Below the pieces are notes generated by a model. The model ran no database searches and was not told the DNA's origin. It worked only from the letters and a program-made list of their open reading frames with translations. From assembly GCA_029067085.1 (NCBI GenBank), contig JAIEFE010000011.1:1-64000 (forward strand): 64,000 nt of DNA. The letters are read 5' to 3'. Every line of letters starts with the position of its first letter. Within the stretch, counting starts at the first letter, position 1. The translations under genes and the position numbers were made by a program. Below are positions 1 to 6,273 of this stretch, in pieces. Source of the stretch: Lachnospiraceae bacterium (GTDB taxonomy: Bacteria; Bacillota; Clostridia; Lachnospirales; Lachnospiraceae).

Positions 1-354
1 GCGCTCGGCGCGGTCATGGGAGGTTTTGACGGCTTCCTCTATGCGCTGGTGGTATTTGTTGTGGTGGACTATGCCACGGGGCTTATGGCAGCGGCGGTGG
101 AGAAGCAGCTTTCCAGTGAAGTAGGCTTTAAGGGCATCTTTAAGAAGGTGGTCATTTTCTGCCTTGTGGCGGTGGGGCATATCGTGGATACCCACATCAT
201 CGGGAACGGTAGCGTCCTGCGGACGGCGGTCATTTTCTTTTACCTTTCCAATGAGGGAATTTCCATCCTGGAGAATGCCGCGAGGATAGGGCTTCCCATC
301 CCGGAGAAGCTGAAATCCGTGCTGGAACAGTTACGGGAGGAAAAAGGGGAATAA
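1..354 (+). CDS. Phage holin (5' end outside window)
   Basis: Small membrane protein resembling the clostridial phage holin 4 (Bhl/TcdE-type) family, which forms the inner-membrane lesion that releases endolysin. The reading frame is open to base 1 without a stop, so the gene begins before the window and the ATG at 16 is internal. Visible hydrophobic segments are FLYALVVFVVVDYATGLMAA near the start, VVIFCLVAVGHIVDTHIIG in the middle and LRTAVIFFYLSNEGISILE near the end, followed by a charged tail ending LREEKGE, which is the usual holin layout. The endolysin gene follows after a terminator-like hairpin, as expected for a lysis cassette. Family assignment is from sequence pattern and context; the membrane topology is inferred. 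Confidence 0.8.
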   Translation, partial: ALGAVMGGFDGFLYALVVFVVVDYATGLMAAAVEKQLSSEVGFKGIFKKVVIFCLVAVGHIVDTHIIGNGSVLRTAVIFFYLSNEGISILENAARIGLPIPEKLKSVLEQLREEKGE

Positions 355-371
355 TGGAACTTTCATTTTAG

Positions 372-400
372 GGCATCGGTGAAAAACTGGTGCCTTTTTT
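372..400 (+). terminator. Intrinsic terminator between holin and endolysin
   Basis: An 8-bp stem GGCATCGG / CTGGTGCC (two G-U pairs) closes a 7-base loop and is followed directly by six T. It sits 18 bases after the holin stop and 27 bases before the endolysin start, so it could uncouple or attenuate endolysin expression. Confidence 0.6.
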
Positions 401-426
401 CATGTGCAGAAAGAGAGGGAAATGGA

Positions 427-1740
427 ATGAATTTAATACAGAATTATCTTACAGAGTCCGGCTGCTATAAGGCAGGGAAACACATCACCGTGCAGGGGAT
501 TATGATCCACTCGGTGGGATGCCCGCAGCCAAAGGCGGATGTGTTTATGAAGAACTGGAACAGGGCGGATGCAAACGCCTGTGTCCACGCCATCGTAGAG
601 TCTGGCGGGAATGTGTACCAGATACTTCCGTGGGAACACCGTGGCTGGCACTGCGGGGGCAGCGCAAACAATACCCACATCGGTGTGGAGATGACGGAGC
701 CTGCCACCATCAAATACACCAGCGGCGCGGCATGGGTGGAAACCGGGGACGGGGAGAATACGAAAGCCCATGTGCTTGCCACCTACAGATATGCGGTGGA
801 GCTGTTTGCACATCTCTGTAAACAGTACCATTTGGACCCGCTTGCGGATGGCGTTATCATCAGCCACAGCGAGGGGTGCAGACGGGGCATTGCAAGCAAC
901 CACGGTGATGTGGAGCATCTGTGGTCTAAGTTCGGCCTTTTTATGGGGCAGTTCCGCAAAGACATCAAGGCGGCTATGGAGGGAAGCACAGCGGAGGATT
1001 CCCTTACTGCCATTATGGGAAAGGCCAAAGCTACAGCGGGGCAGATGGCTTCCTATCTGAAAAAGAAAAATCCATCCGTGGCACAGTCCGTATTGGATAT
1101 GATCCCGCTGTACCTTTCGGAAGGGGAAGCGGAGAGCGTGAGGGGCGATATCGCCTTTGCGCAGTCCTGTTTGGAAACCGGGAACTTCACTTTCTCCGGC
1201 TCTGCGGTCACTTTGGAGCAGAACAATTTCTGCGGCCTTGGGGTGACGCAGAGGGGCAAAACGGGGCTGTCTTTTGAATCGCCGCAGCTTGGCATCCGGG
1301 CGCAGGTGCAGCACCTCAAAGCCTATGCTTCCACAGACGCTCTTGTGAATGAGAAGATTGATTCCCGTTTCCGTTATGTCACAAGGGGCTGTGCGCCTTA
1401 CGCAGAGTGGCTTGGGCAGAAGGAGAACCCGCAGGGGAAGGGATGGGCGGCAGGAGCCGTATATGGGGAGAAAATCCTCTCCATCCTGAAAGCCGTTATG
1501 GAAGAGGGGCAGGTGCAGTTCATGGAGAGCCTTACCCTTTCCGCACCTTACATGGTGCGCGTGGCAATCCCCGACTTGAATATCCGAAAAGGCCCCGGAA
1601 CGGGCTATGCCAAGGCGGGGAAGTTTACTGGCGTTGGCGTGTTCACCATCGTGGAGGAATCGGGCGGGTGGGGCTTGCTGAAAGCCTATCAGGAAAAGAG
1701 GGACGGATGGATTTCCCTTGCATTCACCACCCGGATTTAA
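427..1740 (+). CDS. Phage endolysin: amidase + glucosaminidase-like + SH3
   Basis: Peptidoglycan hydrolase of 437 aa. Residues about 20-170 are an Amidase_2 (N-acetylmuramoyl-L-alanine amidase) domain with the zinc ligand H28 (GIMIHSVG) and later histidines in IISHSEGCRRG and SNHGDVEHLW. Residues about 190-365 look like a GH73-type glucosaminidase domain (AQSCLETGNF supplies the likely acidic residue; NNFCGLG follows). The last 70 residues are a bacterial SH3 wall-binding domain (LNIRKGPGTGYAKAG ... GWISLAFTTR). An in-frame GTG at 379 would add 16 residues, but it lies inside the terminator hairpin. The ATG at 427 has a GAGAGGGA ribosome site and begins the domain cleanly. It follows the holin and precedes the integrase, as at the end of many clostridial prophages. 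Confidence 0.88.
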   Translation: MNLIQNYLTESGCYKAGKHITVQGIMIHSVGCPQPKADVFMKNWNRADANACVHAIVESGGNVYQILPWEHRGWHCGGSANNTHIGVEMTEPATIKYTSGAAWVETGDGENTKAHVLATYRYAVELFAHLCKQYHLDPLADGVIISHSEGCRRGIASNHGDVEHLWSKFGLFMGQFRKDIKAAMEGSTAEDSLTAIMGKAKATAGQMASYLKKKNPSVAQSVLDMIPLYLSEGEAESVRGDIAFAQSCLETGNFTFSGSAVTLEQNNFCGLGVTQRGKTGLSFESPQLGIRAQVQHLKAYASTDALVNEKIDSRFRYVTRGCAPYAEWLGQKENPQGKGWAAGAVYGEKILSILKAVMEEGQVQFMESLTLSAPYMVRVAIPDLNIRKGPGTGYAKAGKFTGVGVFTIVEESGGWGLLKAYQEKRDGWISLAFTTRI

Positions 1741-1850
1741 GGAAATGTAAGGGAGCATCTATATAGGAGGAAAGCGGCCAGAACGCTTGACTTTATGGGG
1801 CTTTAGAGTGATTTATAGACTACCAAAAAAGAAAGGAGCAGCGGGCTGTT

Positions 1851-2018
1851 ATGGCAGATAAAGAGAGAAAAAAATTAAGGGTAGCGATGTACTGCAGGAT
1901 AGGGAACCCCAAAGACGTGGAACCCTGTCATGCGGAAAAACTGCCGGGGAGGAAAGGAGGGGACGCAGATGCGCATAAGGAAAGTTGCGATATACGCGAG
2001 GGTATCGACAGAGCATGA
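1851..2018 (+). CDS. Small ORF, vestigial recombinase N-terminus
   Basis: A 55-aa frame with a good ribosome site (AAAGGAG, 1831-1837). It begins MADKERKKLRVAMYCRIG, which resembles the first strand of serine recombinases (KxRVAMYCRVST), but the catalytic serine position is lost and the sequence then drifts out of the family. Its 3' part overlaps the first 50 bases of the large recombinase in another frame. It could be a decayed second recombinase gene, or a short translated leader that couples translation into the integrase. There is no evidence of function beyond the ribosome site and the residual similarity. Confidence 0.4.
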   Translation: MADKERKKLRVAMYCRIGNPKDVEPCHAEKLPGRKGGDADAHKESCDIREGIDRA

Positions 2019-3681
2019 GGCACAGCTTTCAGCACTGGAGAACCAGGTGCAGTATTATGACGACCTCATCGGCAGGCATCCCGACTGGGTGCTTTACCGC
2101 CGCTATATCGATGAAGGGATCACCGGCACCTCCATAGCCAAACGTAAGAACTTTATGCGGATGATGGAGGATGCAAAGGACGGACATTTCGATCTGATCG
2201 TGACGAGGGAGGTATCGAGGTTCGCAAGGAACACCGTGGACACTCTCCAGCAGACGAGATTATTAAAGCGGATGGGGATTGAGGTGTATTTCACCGAGGA
2301 CGGGATATGGACAATGAACGACGAGGACGGGGAGCTGAGGCTGACCATCATGGCGACCCTTGCACAGAATGAATCGAAAAAAACCTCCATGCGCGTGAAG
2401 GCGGGGCAGATGGTCTCCTTCCAGAACGGGGTGATCTACGGCACAGGGAATGTGCTTGGGTACGACAAGGTGGGACCGGAATACGTCATCAACGAGGCGC
2501 AGGCGAAAACAGTCAGGAAGATTTTCGATATGTACCTTGCGGGCAACGGCTGCCAGAAGATTAAGAGGCGGCTTGAACAGGACGGCGACCTCACGGCAAT
2601 GGGGAAAAGCCTGTGGCATTTCTCCACCATCGGCCATATCCTAAAGAACCGCCTCTATTGCGGGGAGCTGGAATACCGGAAGGAATATGTGCCGGACTAC
2701 CTCGAACAGAAAAGAACGAAGAACCGGGGCGAGCTTGACCGCGTCATTGTGGAAGGCAGGCACCAGCCCATCGTCACCAAAGAGGAATTCGAGCGGGTGC
2801 AGAAGCTGATAGAGGAAAAGAGCCCGCAGATGGAGAAATGCCGGACGAACCGGGGCGTCTATTCGGATGACCTCTGGCGGAAGAAGATGCGCTGCCAGTG
2901 CGGACACGCCTTTGCGAAGACCAAATGGCACAGCAAGAAGAATTTCACCACCTACACCTATAAATGCTATGACCAGACAAGGACGGGGACGGTCTCGGCA
3001 AGGCTCAAGAACAGCTTAAGCATTGAGGGCGTCTGCCCGGTGCCGCTGGTGCAGGACTGGAAGATGCATACAATGGCGCAGAAAGTCCTCCACGCCATCT
3101 TCGATGACACGGAGGCAACACTCAGGGAAGCGGCGGCAGTGCTTGGCGGCGGACTGGCAGGGGTGGAGCAGGCGGAAGCGCTGCGGGACAAATCCATTGT
3201 GGAGGAGCGGCTGAAAAAGGAACAGGGGCGCTACGAGACGCTCCTTGATATGCGGATGAACAATGAGATACCGAAGGAGGTATTCAGCCGGAAACAGCAG
3301 GAGGTTGAGCAAAAGATCAGGGAACTGGAACAGCAGATGATGCAGTACCGTGACGTGAAGCCCGCAACGGAGGCAGATGTCAGCGGCAAGCTGGAAGCCC
3401 TGCGCAGGCTCATGGCACAGTTCACCATGCCGGAGGACGGGGAGTTTACGGAAAGCGATATTGATAAATATGTGACAGGTGTAAGGGTTTATGAAGACCA
3501 CTTCGAGTGGCTGTTAAACCTTGACACCAATACCCGCGGGGAACTGGATGATGCCGGTTCCCCTGTTTATTTTAAGAAAATAACGGTAACGCCGGATGAC
3601 GAGAGGGCGTGGTTCAAAACGCACTCACAGTGGTCAAAATCCAACAAGTACGCGGAACTGGAGGCGAGGATTTATATTTAA
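1969..3681 (+). CDS. Large serine recombinase (phage integrase)
   Basis: Site-specific integrase/excisionase of 570 aa. The N-terminal resolvase domain (residues 5-150) has the nucleophile S13 in RKVAIYARVST, the arginine-rich active site in VTREVSRFARN and the YxxGxxxG-type linker. It is followed by a recombinase domain (about 160-290), a zinc-ribbon beta domain (CQCGHAF ... YKCYDQ ... GVCPVPL) and a coiled coil (about 400-470). The start at 1969 follows an AAAGGAGG site; the longer frame from 1930 adds only 13 residues of non-family sequence. Its position directly after the lysis genes suggests that the element's attachment site lies just downstream, around 3.69-3.9 kb. No attachment core can be identified without the other end. 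Confidence 0.93.
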   Translation: MRIRKVAIYARVSTEHEAQLSALENQVQYYDDLIGRHPDWVLYRRYIDEGITGTSIAKRKNFMRMMEDAKDGHFDLIVTREVSRFARNTVDTLQQTRLLKRMGIEVYFTEDGIWTMNDEDGELRLTIMATLAQNESKKTSMRVKAGQMVSFQNGVIYGTGNVLGYDKVGPEYVINEAQAKTVRKIFDMYLAGNGCQKIKRRLEQDGDLTAMGKSLWHFSTIGHILKNRLYCGELEYRKEYVPDYLEQKRTKNRGELDRVIVEGRHQPIVTKEEFERVQKLIEEKSPQMEKCRTNRGVYSDDLWRKKMRCQCGHAFAKTKWHSKKNFTTYTYKCYDQTRTGTVSARLKNSLSIEGVCPVPLVQDWKMHTMAQKVLHAIFDDTEATLREAAAVLGGGLAGVEQAEALRDKSIVEERLKKEQGRYETLLDMRMNNEIPKEVFSRKQQEVEQKIRELEQQMMQYRDVKPATEADVSGKLEALRRLMAQFTMPEDGEFTESDIDKYVTGVRVYEDHFEWLLNLDTNTRGELDDAGSPVYFKKITVTPDDERAWFKTHSQWSKSNKYAELEARIYI

Positions 3682-3694
3682 AAACGAAAGAGAG

Positions 3695-3746
3695 ACAGGG
3701 CGGATGGGCTGTGGCGGCCTTCCCGTTCTGTTTGCGTTCTTTTTAT
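3695..3746 (+). terminator. Terminator after the recombinase
   Basis: Stem ACAGGGCGG (3695-3703) pairs with CCGTTCTGT (3723-3731) with two G-U pairs, with some further pairing inside. A T-rich stretch follows. It is less compact than the other terminators here. Confidence 0.5.
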
Positions 3747-3939
3747 CCGATTTTTTGTAAATAGGGAGCTCATAAAAAGAATAGAATATTATCTATGTGA
3801 TATAGAGATTGTAAATAGTTGACAAAAGAATGTAATATATTATCGAAAAAGGACGATACACTTTACATAATAGTGGATGTTATTTTTCACTGATTTTTAT
3901 TTCAAATATGTAAAAAATGGAAACGGAGAGAAGAATTTC

Positions 3940-3969
3940 TTGACAGAGGTATTTTACTAGGAGTAAAAT
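3940..3969 (+). promoter_or_regulatory. Promoter with palindromic operator over the -10 box
   Basis: TTGACA (3940-3945), an 18-bp spacer and TAAAAT (3964-3969) form a good sigma-A promoter. A perfect inverted repeat, ATTTTACT-AGG-AGTAAAAT (3951-3969), fills the spacer and the -10 box, so a repressor bound here would block RNA polymerase. The rest of 3747-4111 is AT-rich with no gene that I can support. The promoter points at the three-gene operon starting at 4112. Confidence 0.55.
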
Positions 3970-4111
3970 GTGGACAAGGTTATATGTGATAAAGCTATTG
4001 TTTAGGAGTTTTTCGGGCTATATGGGATATGAAGTTAATATAGCAATCTATCGTTTAGTGAATAATATAATACGGAATGGAGAAAATGATTATTTATAAT
4101 CCTAAAGAGAC

Positions 4112-4579
4112 ATGAAGTATATTGGAAAAATACAGCGTGTAGAAGTTACAGAAAAGAAGGATCGAAAGCATTTTGATTGGCTCAAATTAATAATATGGTA
4201 TATAGGAGTAATTATTTCATTTGTACCAATATTTATCGAAGCTTTAATATATTTGGCATCTAATGCCACATTGGATAAAAAATTTGCTATGAAAGTTTGT
4301 ACTAAAGGGGATGTGCTTTGGATATTGGCAACATTGTTAATATTGACTTTAGTGGAATGCTATATTGAAGCGGACAAATTAGTAGGATTTAAAAAATGGA
4401 TAGGAGTATTAGGCGTTGTAGCATGGGGACTATGTTGCGCAATATGGATTGTATTTAAGTATATATACCCTGAAAACTATAATGGAAATGTAGTCTTTTG
4501 GATTTGTGGTATAATAGGAAGTGTAGTAATAGTTATATGCTCAACTCTTCAATTAGGGGTTGCGGAGGTAGAAAAATGA
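4112..4579 (+). CDS. Unrecognised four-helix membrane protein
   Basis: 155 aa, family not recognised. After a charged N-terminus (KIQRVEVTEKKDRKHFDW) come about four hydrophobic segments: LIIWYIGVIISFVPIFIEAL, VLWILATLLILTLVECYI, WIGVLGVVAWGLCCAIWIVF and VVFWICGIIGSVVIVICS. It is the first gene of a tight operon; its stop overlaps the next start (ATGA at 4576-4579). The upstream ribosome site is weak (AAAGAGA). Base composition is much more AT-rich than the phage genes before it, suggesting separate acquisition. The paired membrane/soluble layout would suit a small effector or stress system, but that is speculation. Confidence 0.7.
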   Translation: MKYIGKIQRVEVTEKKDRKHFDWLKLIIWYIGVIISFVPIFIEALIYLASNATLDKKFAMKVCTKGDVLWILATLLILTLVECYIEADKLVGFKKWIGVLGVVAWGLCCAIWIVFKYIYPENYNGNVVFWICGIIGSVVIVICSTLQLGVAEVEK

Positions 4580-4875
4580 GTACAATATTAATAATGATGG
4601 TAATAATATTTTTGCTTGTGGGTATTGTACCTTTTTTACAATGGCTGTATGTCTCCAAGATTGATAAGGGGCAAAAGAGTTTGAGCTATGTTTTTGAACA
4701 AGAGTTACTGGATTCTAGCTTGAATGATTTGCGAATGGAAGATGTTGTAAATCAAACTGTTTCATTAGAACAGATGAAAAATCGGGGGTCAGTCAGGATA
4801 GCACAAGGCTTGGCGTTTGATAAAAATGACTTTGAGAAAAGAAAGCAAGAAGAATATGCTATTGATTTGCCTTAG
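4576..4875 (+). CDS. Unrecognised single-helix membrane protein
   Basis: 99 aa starting at an ATG that overlaps the preceding stop by 4 bases, so translation is probably coupled. One N-terminal hydrophobic helix (STILIMMVIIFLLVGIVPFL) is followed by a charged soluble tail of about 70 residues, probably facing the cytoplasm or the outside as an anchored domain. A frame opening further upstream (4498) lies inside the previous gene and is not used. Function unknown. Confidence 0.65.
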   Translation: MSTILIMMVIIFLLVGIVPFLQWLYVSKIDKGQKSLSYVFEQELLDSSLNDLRMEDVVNQTVSLEQMKNRGSVRIAQGLAFDKNDFEKRKQEEYAIDLP

Positions 4876-4886
4876 GAGATAAGAAA

Positions 4887-5393
4887 ATGGATCAGTATTG
4901 GAAAGAGATTAGTAAAATTCATTTGTTAACAAAACATTATCTTTTATTGGCAGAGGAAATAGGAGAAGAAATTTTTATTCAGCCCCTTAAAGAGCATAGA
5001 GATGCGTATGATCATATTATTAGAATTTATGGAATGGAATTAAGCAATAAGAAAATAGAAAACCCAAAACAATATAAGATAAGTAATATGAAAAAAGCGT
5101 TAGGGCATGAGTATAGAGCTTTTTTTGATACAGCAGATTGGCTTTCCCTGATCTGTAGGAAAAAGATACGAGTATTGTTAGAAGGCAAAAATAGTACTGA
5201 CATTGAAAAGAAATTACCAGAATATCCTAAGATAAAAGAAAGATTATTTAAAATTCCACAAGAAATTGCTGAATTAAGGAAAGAAAAAGATATAGGTGAT
5301 AGTATCGGAATAATTCGAGAGGTGGATAGATATAGTCTTGTGTTAGATGAAATATTAGAGTATTATCGCATATTTTATGATTTATTTGCTTAA
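4887..5393 (+). CDS. Unrecognised soluble helical protein
   Basis: 168 aa, highly charged and predicted mostly alpha-helical, without a signal peptide or membrane segment. It starts 11 bases after the previous gene with a TAGGAGAT ribosome site, completing the three-gene operon. Notable stretches are HRDAYDHIIRIYGMEL and the C-terminal EVDRYSLVLDEILEYYRIF. I do not recognise the family. Given its two membrane neighbours, it could be a sensor or regulator that acts on them. Confidence 0.65.
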   Translation: MDQYWKEISKIHLLTKHYLLLAEEIGEEIFIQPLKEHRDAYDHIIRIYGMELSNKKIENPKQYKISNMKKALGHEYRAFFDTADWLSLICRKKIRVLLEGKNSTDIEKKLPEYPKIKERLFKIPQEIAELRKEKDIGDSIGIIREVDRYSLVLDEILEYYRIFYDLFA

Positions 5394-5402
5394 GATTTGG
5401 GT

Positions 5403-5430
5403 GGGGTAAAGGGGGTAAAAAGGGGTAAAA
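5403..5430. repeat. Tandem GGGGTAAA repeats
   Basis: Three consecutive copies of GGGGTAAA(A) lie just after the stop of the preceding gene and about 60 bp outside the left end of the transposon. They could be a protein-binding array or simple slippage. Confidence 0.6.
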
Positions 5431-5431
5431 G

Positions 5432-5491
5432 TCCACTAAGTATCGTAGCGGCACAGGCGGCGATTTCGGAGAAGAAATAATTAGTGTTAAA
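5432..5491 (+). repeat. Left half of a dispersed repeat, split by the transposon
   Basis: The sequence ending GCGATTTCGGAGAAG..AATTAGTGTTAAA matches 25195-25256 (GCGATCTCGGAGAAG..AATTAGTGTTATA). The continuation of that copy is found here only after the transposon, at 23077. Bases 5487-5491 (TTAAA) are the left target-site duplication. Confidence 0.75.
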
Positions 5492-5740
5492 TGTCGTAGG
5501 GCACAGAAATTTATTCTATAGAGGGCAAAGTCGTTTAGCTACGACATAGAAAAATAAGACCTTGCATCGTAAGATGCGGGGTCTTATTTTTGTCTTTCAG
5601 ACTATCCTTTCCCTCGCATAAACACTGGATTTTAGGAATATTCTGCGTAGGATCACCATGGAGTGAGGGCACGCTTTAGCGTAATAAAGCGGATAAAGCA
5701 AAATGCCCTATATAGAATAAATTTCCGTGCCCTACGACAT
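5491..5740 (+). repeat. Left 250-bp MITE-like terminal unit
   Basis: The unit is bounded by about 36-bp inverted repeats (TGTCGTAGGGCACAGAAATT and its near-inverse, two mismatches). An extra inner CTACGACAT lies at 5539-5547. It has no coding capacity. A second copy in the same orientation, roughly 90% identical by eye and of the same length, lies at 22828-23077. The differences concentrate around 5610-5700. Confidence 0.85.
5550..5591. terminator. Bidirectional terminator hairpin inside the terminal unit
   Basis: AAAAATAAGACC (5550-5561) pairs perfectly with GGTCTTATTTTT (5580-5591), and the stem continues inward through U-G pairs and GCATC/GATGC to a GTAA tetraloop. The A-rich left side and T-rich right side allow termination in either direction. 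The copy at 22887-22928 keeps the stem. Confidence 0.75.
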
Positions 5741-5760
5741 GGTGATATTTCTTGATTATG

Positions 5761-5893
5761 TTTTTGGGAGAATGGCGAGATGATTGAAAGCCTTGTAAAC
5801 AGGGACTTTTGCAAAATGTCATTCCCCAAAAATAGCAGGGAAATTCCCCAAAAGTGATCTCATTTCATTTTTGGGAGTGTTTTTGGGAAAATG
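5761..5893. promoter_or_regulatory. Five-copy TTTTTGGG motif cluster upstream of tnsA
   Basis: Consensus TTTTTGGGRRAATG occurs at 5761-5774, inverted at 5820-5832 and 5842-5854, and direct at 5866-5879 and 5880-5893. The cluster lies between the 250-bp terminal unit and the tnsA-like start. It is a likely binding array for a transposition protein (TnsB autoregulation) or another regulator. Confidence 0.6.
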
Positions 5894-5925
5894 CAGGATG
5901 TTTCCGGATGGGAGGTTTTGCAGGA

Positions 5926-6273
5926 ATGAGGAAAAAGAACTTCAAAGGGCGATGTGAAAAGAGGATGATTGGTAAGTGTACTGAGGTATGCAGGACGTAT
6001 GATGCCATTCAGTATACCTATGCTGATCTGCTACAGGAGAGTGATGAAGTGAAGGAGATCAGATGTAATGTCTTGCTGGATGGTTTGGACGTTGGGGAAT
6101 ATACATCGGATTTTGTTTGTACTAAGGCAGACGGTGATCTGATGGTGCGTGAGTGTGTATTTCGTAAGTTTTTGATGAAGCCTTTGACAGTAAAGCTACT
6201 GGATGCTTCAAGGGAGTACTGGCTTAGGCATGGGGTTACAGATTGGGGGTTGGTCATTGATGAAGAAGTATGA
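5926..6273 (+). CDS. Short TnsA-like protein
   Basis: 115 aa, first gene of the transposition operon, overlapping tnsB by 14 bases. TnsA is the endonuclease that cuts the 5' strands so that Tn7-like elements move by cut-and-paste. The order E-rich strand (LLQESDEVKEIRC), Asp (EYTSDFVC) and a following VRECVFRK strand matches the TnsA nuclease core. The protein is far shorter than Tn7 TnsA (273 aa), and the expected ExK/QxK lysine position reads ECV. It may therefore be a reduced or inactive TnsA, which would shift the element towards copy-in cointegrate movement. The start at 5926 has a GGGAGG ribosome site; the longer frame from 5854 runs through the repeat cluster. The assignment leans on gene order. 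Confidence 0.6.
   Translation: MRKKNFKGRCEKRMIGKCTEVCRTYDAIQYTYADLLQESDEVKEIRCNVLLDGLDVGEYTSDFVCTKADGDLMVRECVFRKFLMKPLTVKLLDASREYWLRHGVTDWGLVIDEEV

Noticed and set aside
433..1758. Long minus-strand open frame opposite the endolysin (and similar ones at 57345-58313 and 58630-59430)
   Set aside because: Shadow frames of GC-rich real genes, with no ribosome sites and no family patterns.
5491..5740. The two 250-bp units as independent MITE insertions
   Set aside because: Neither unit has matching 5-bp flanks on its own two sides; only the outer flanks of the pair match.
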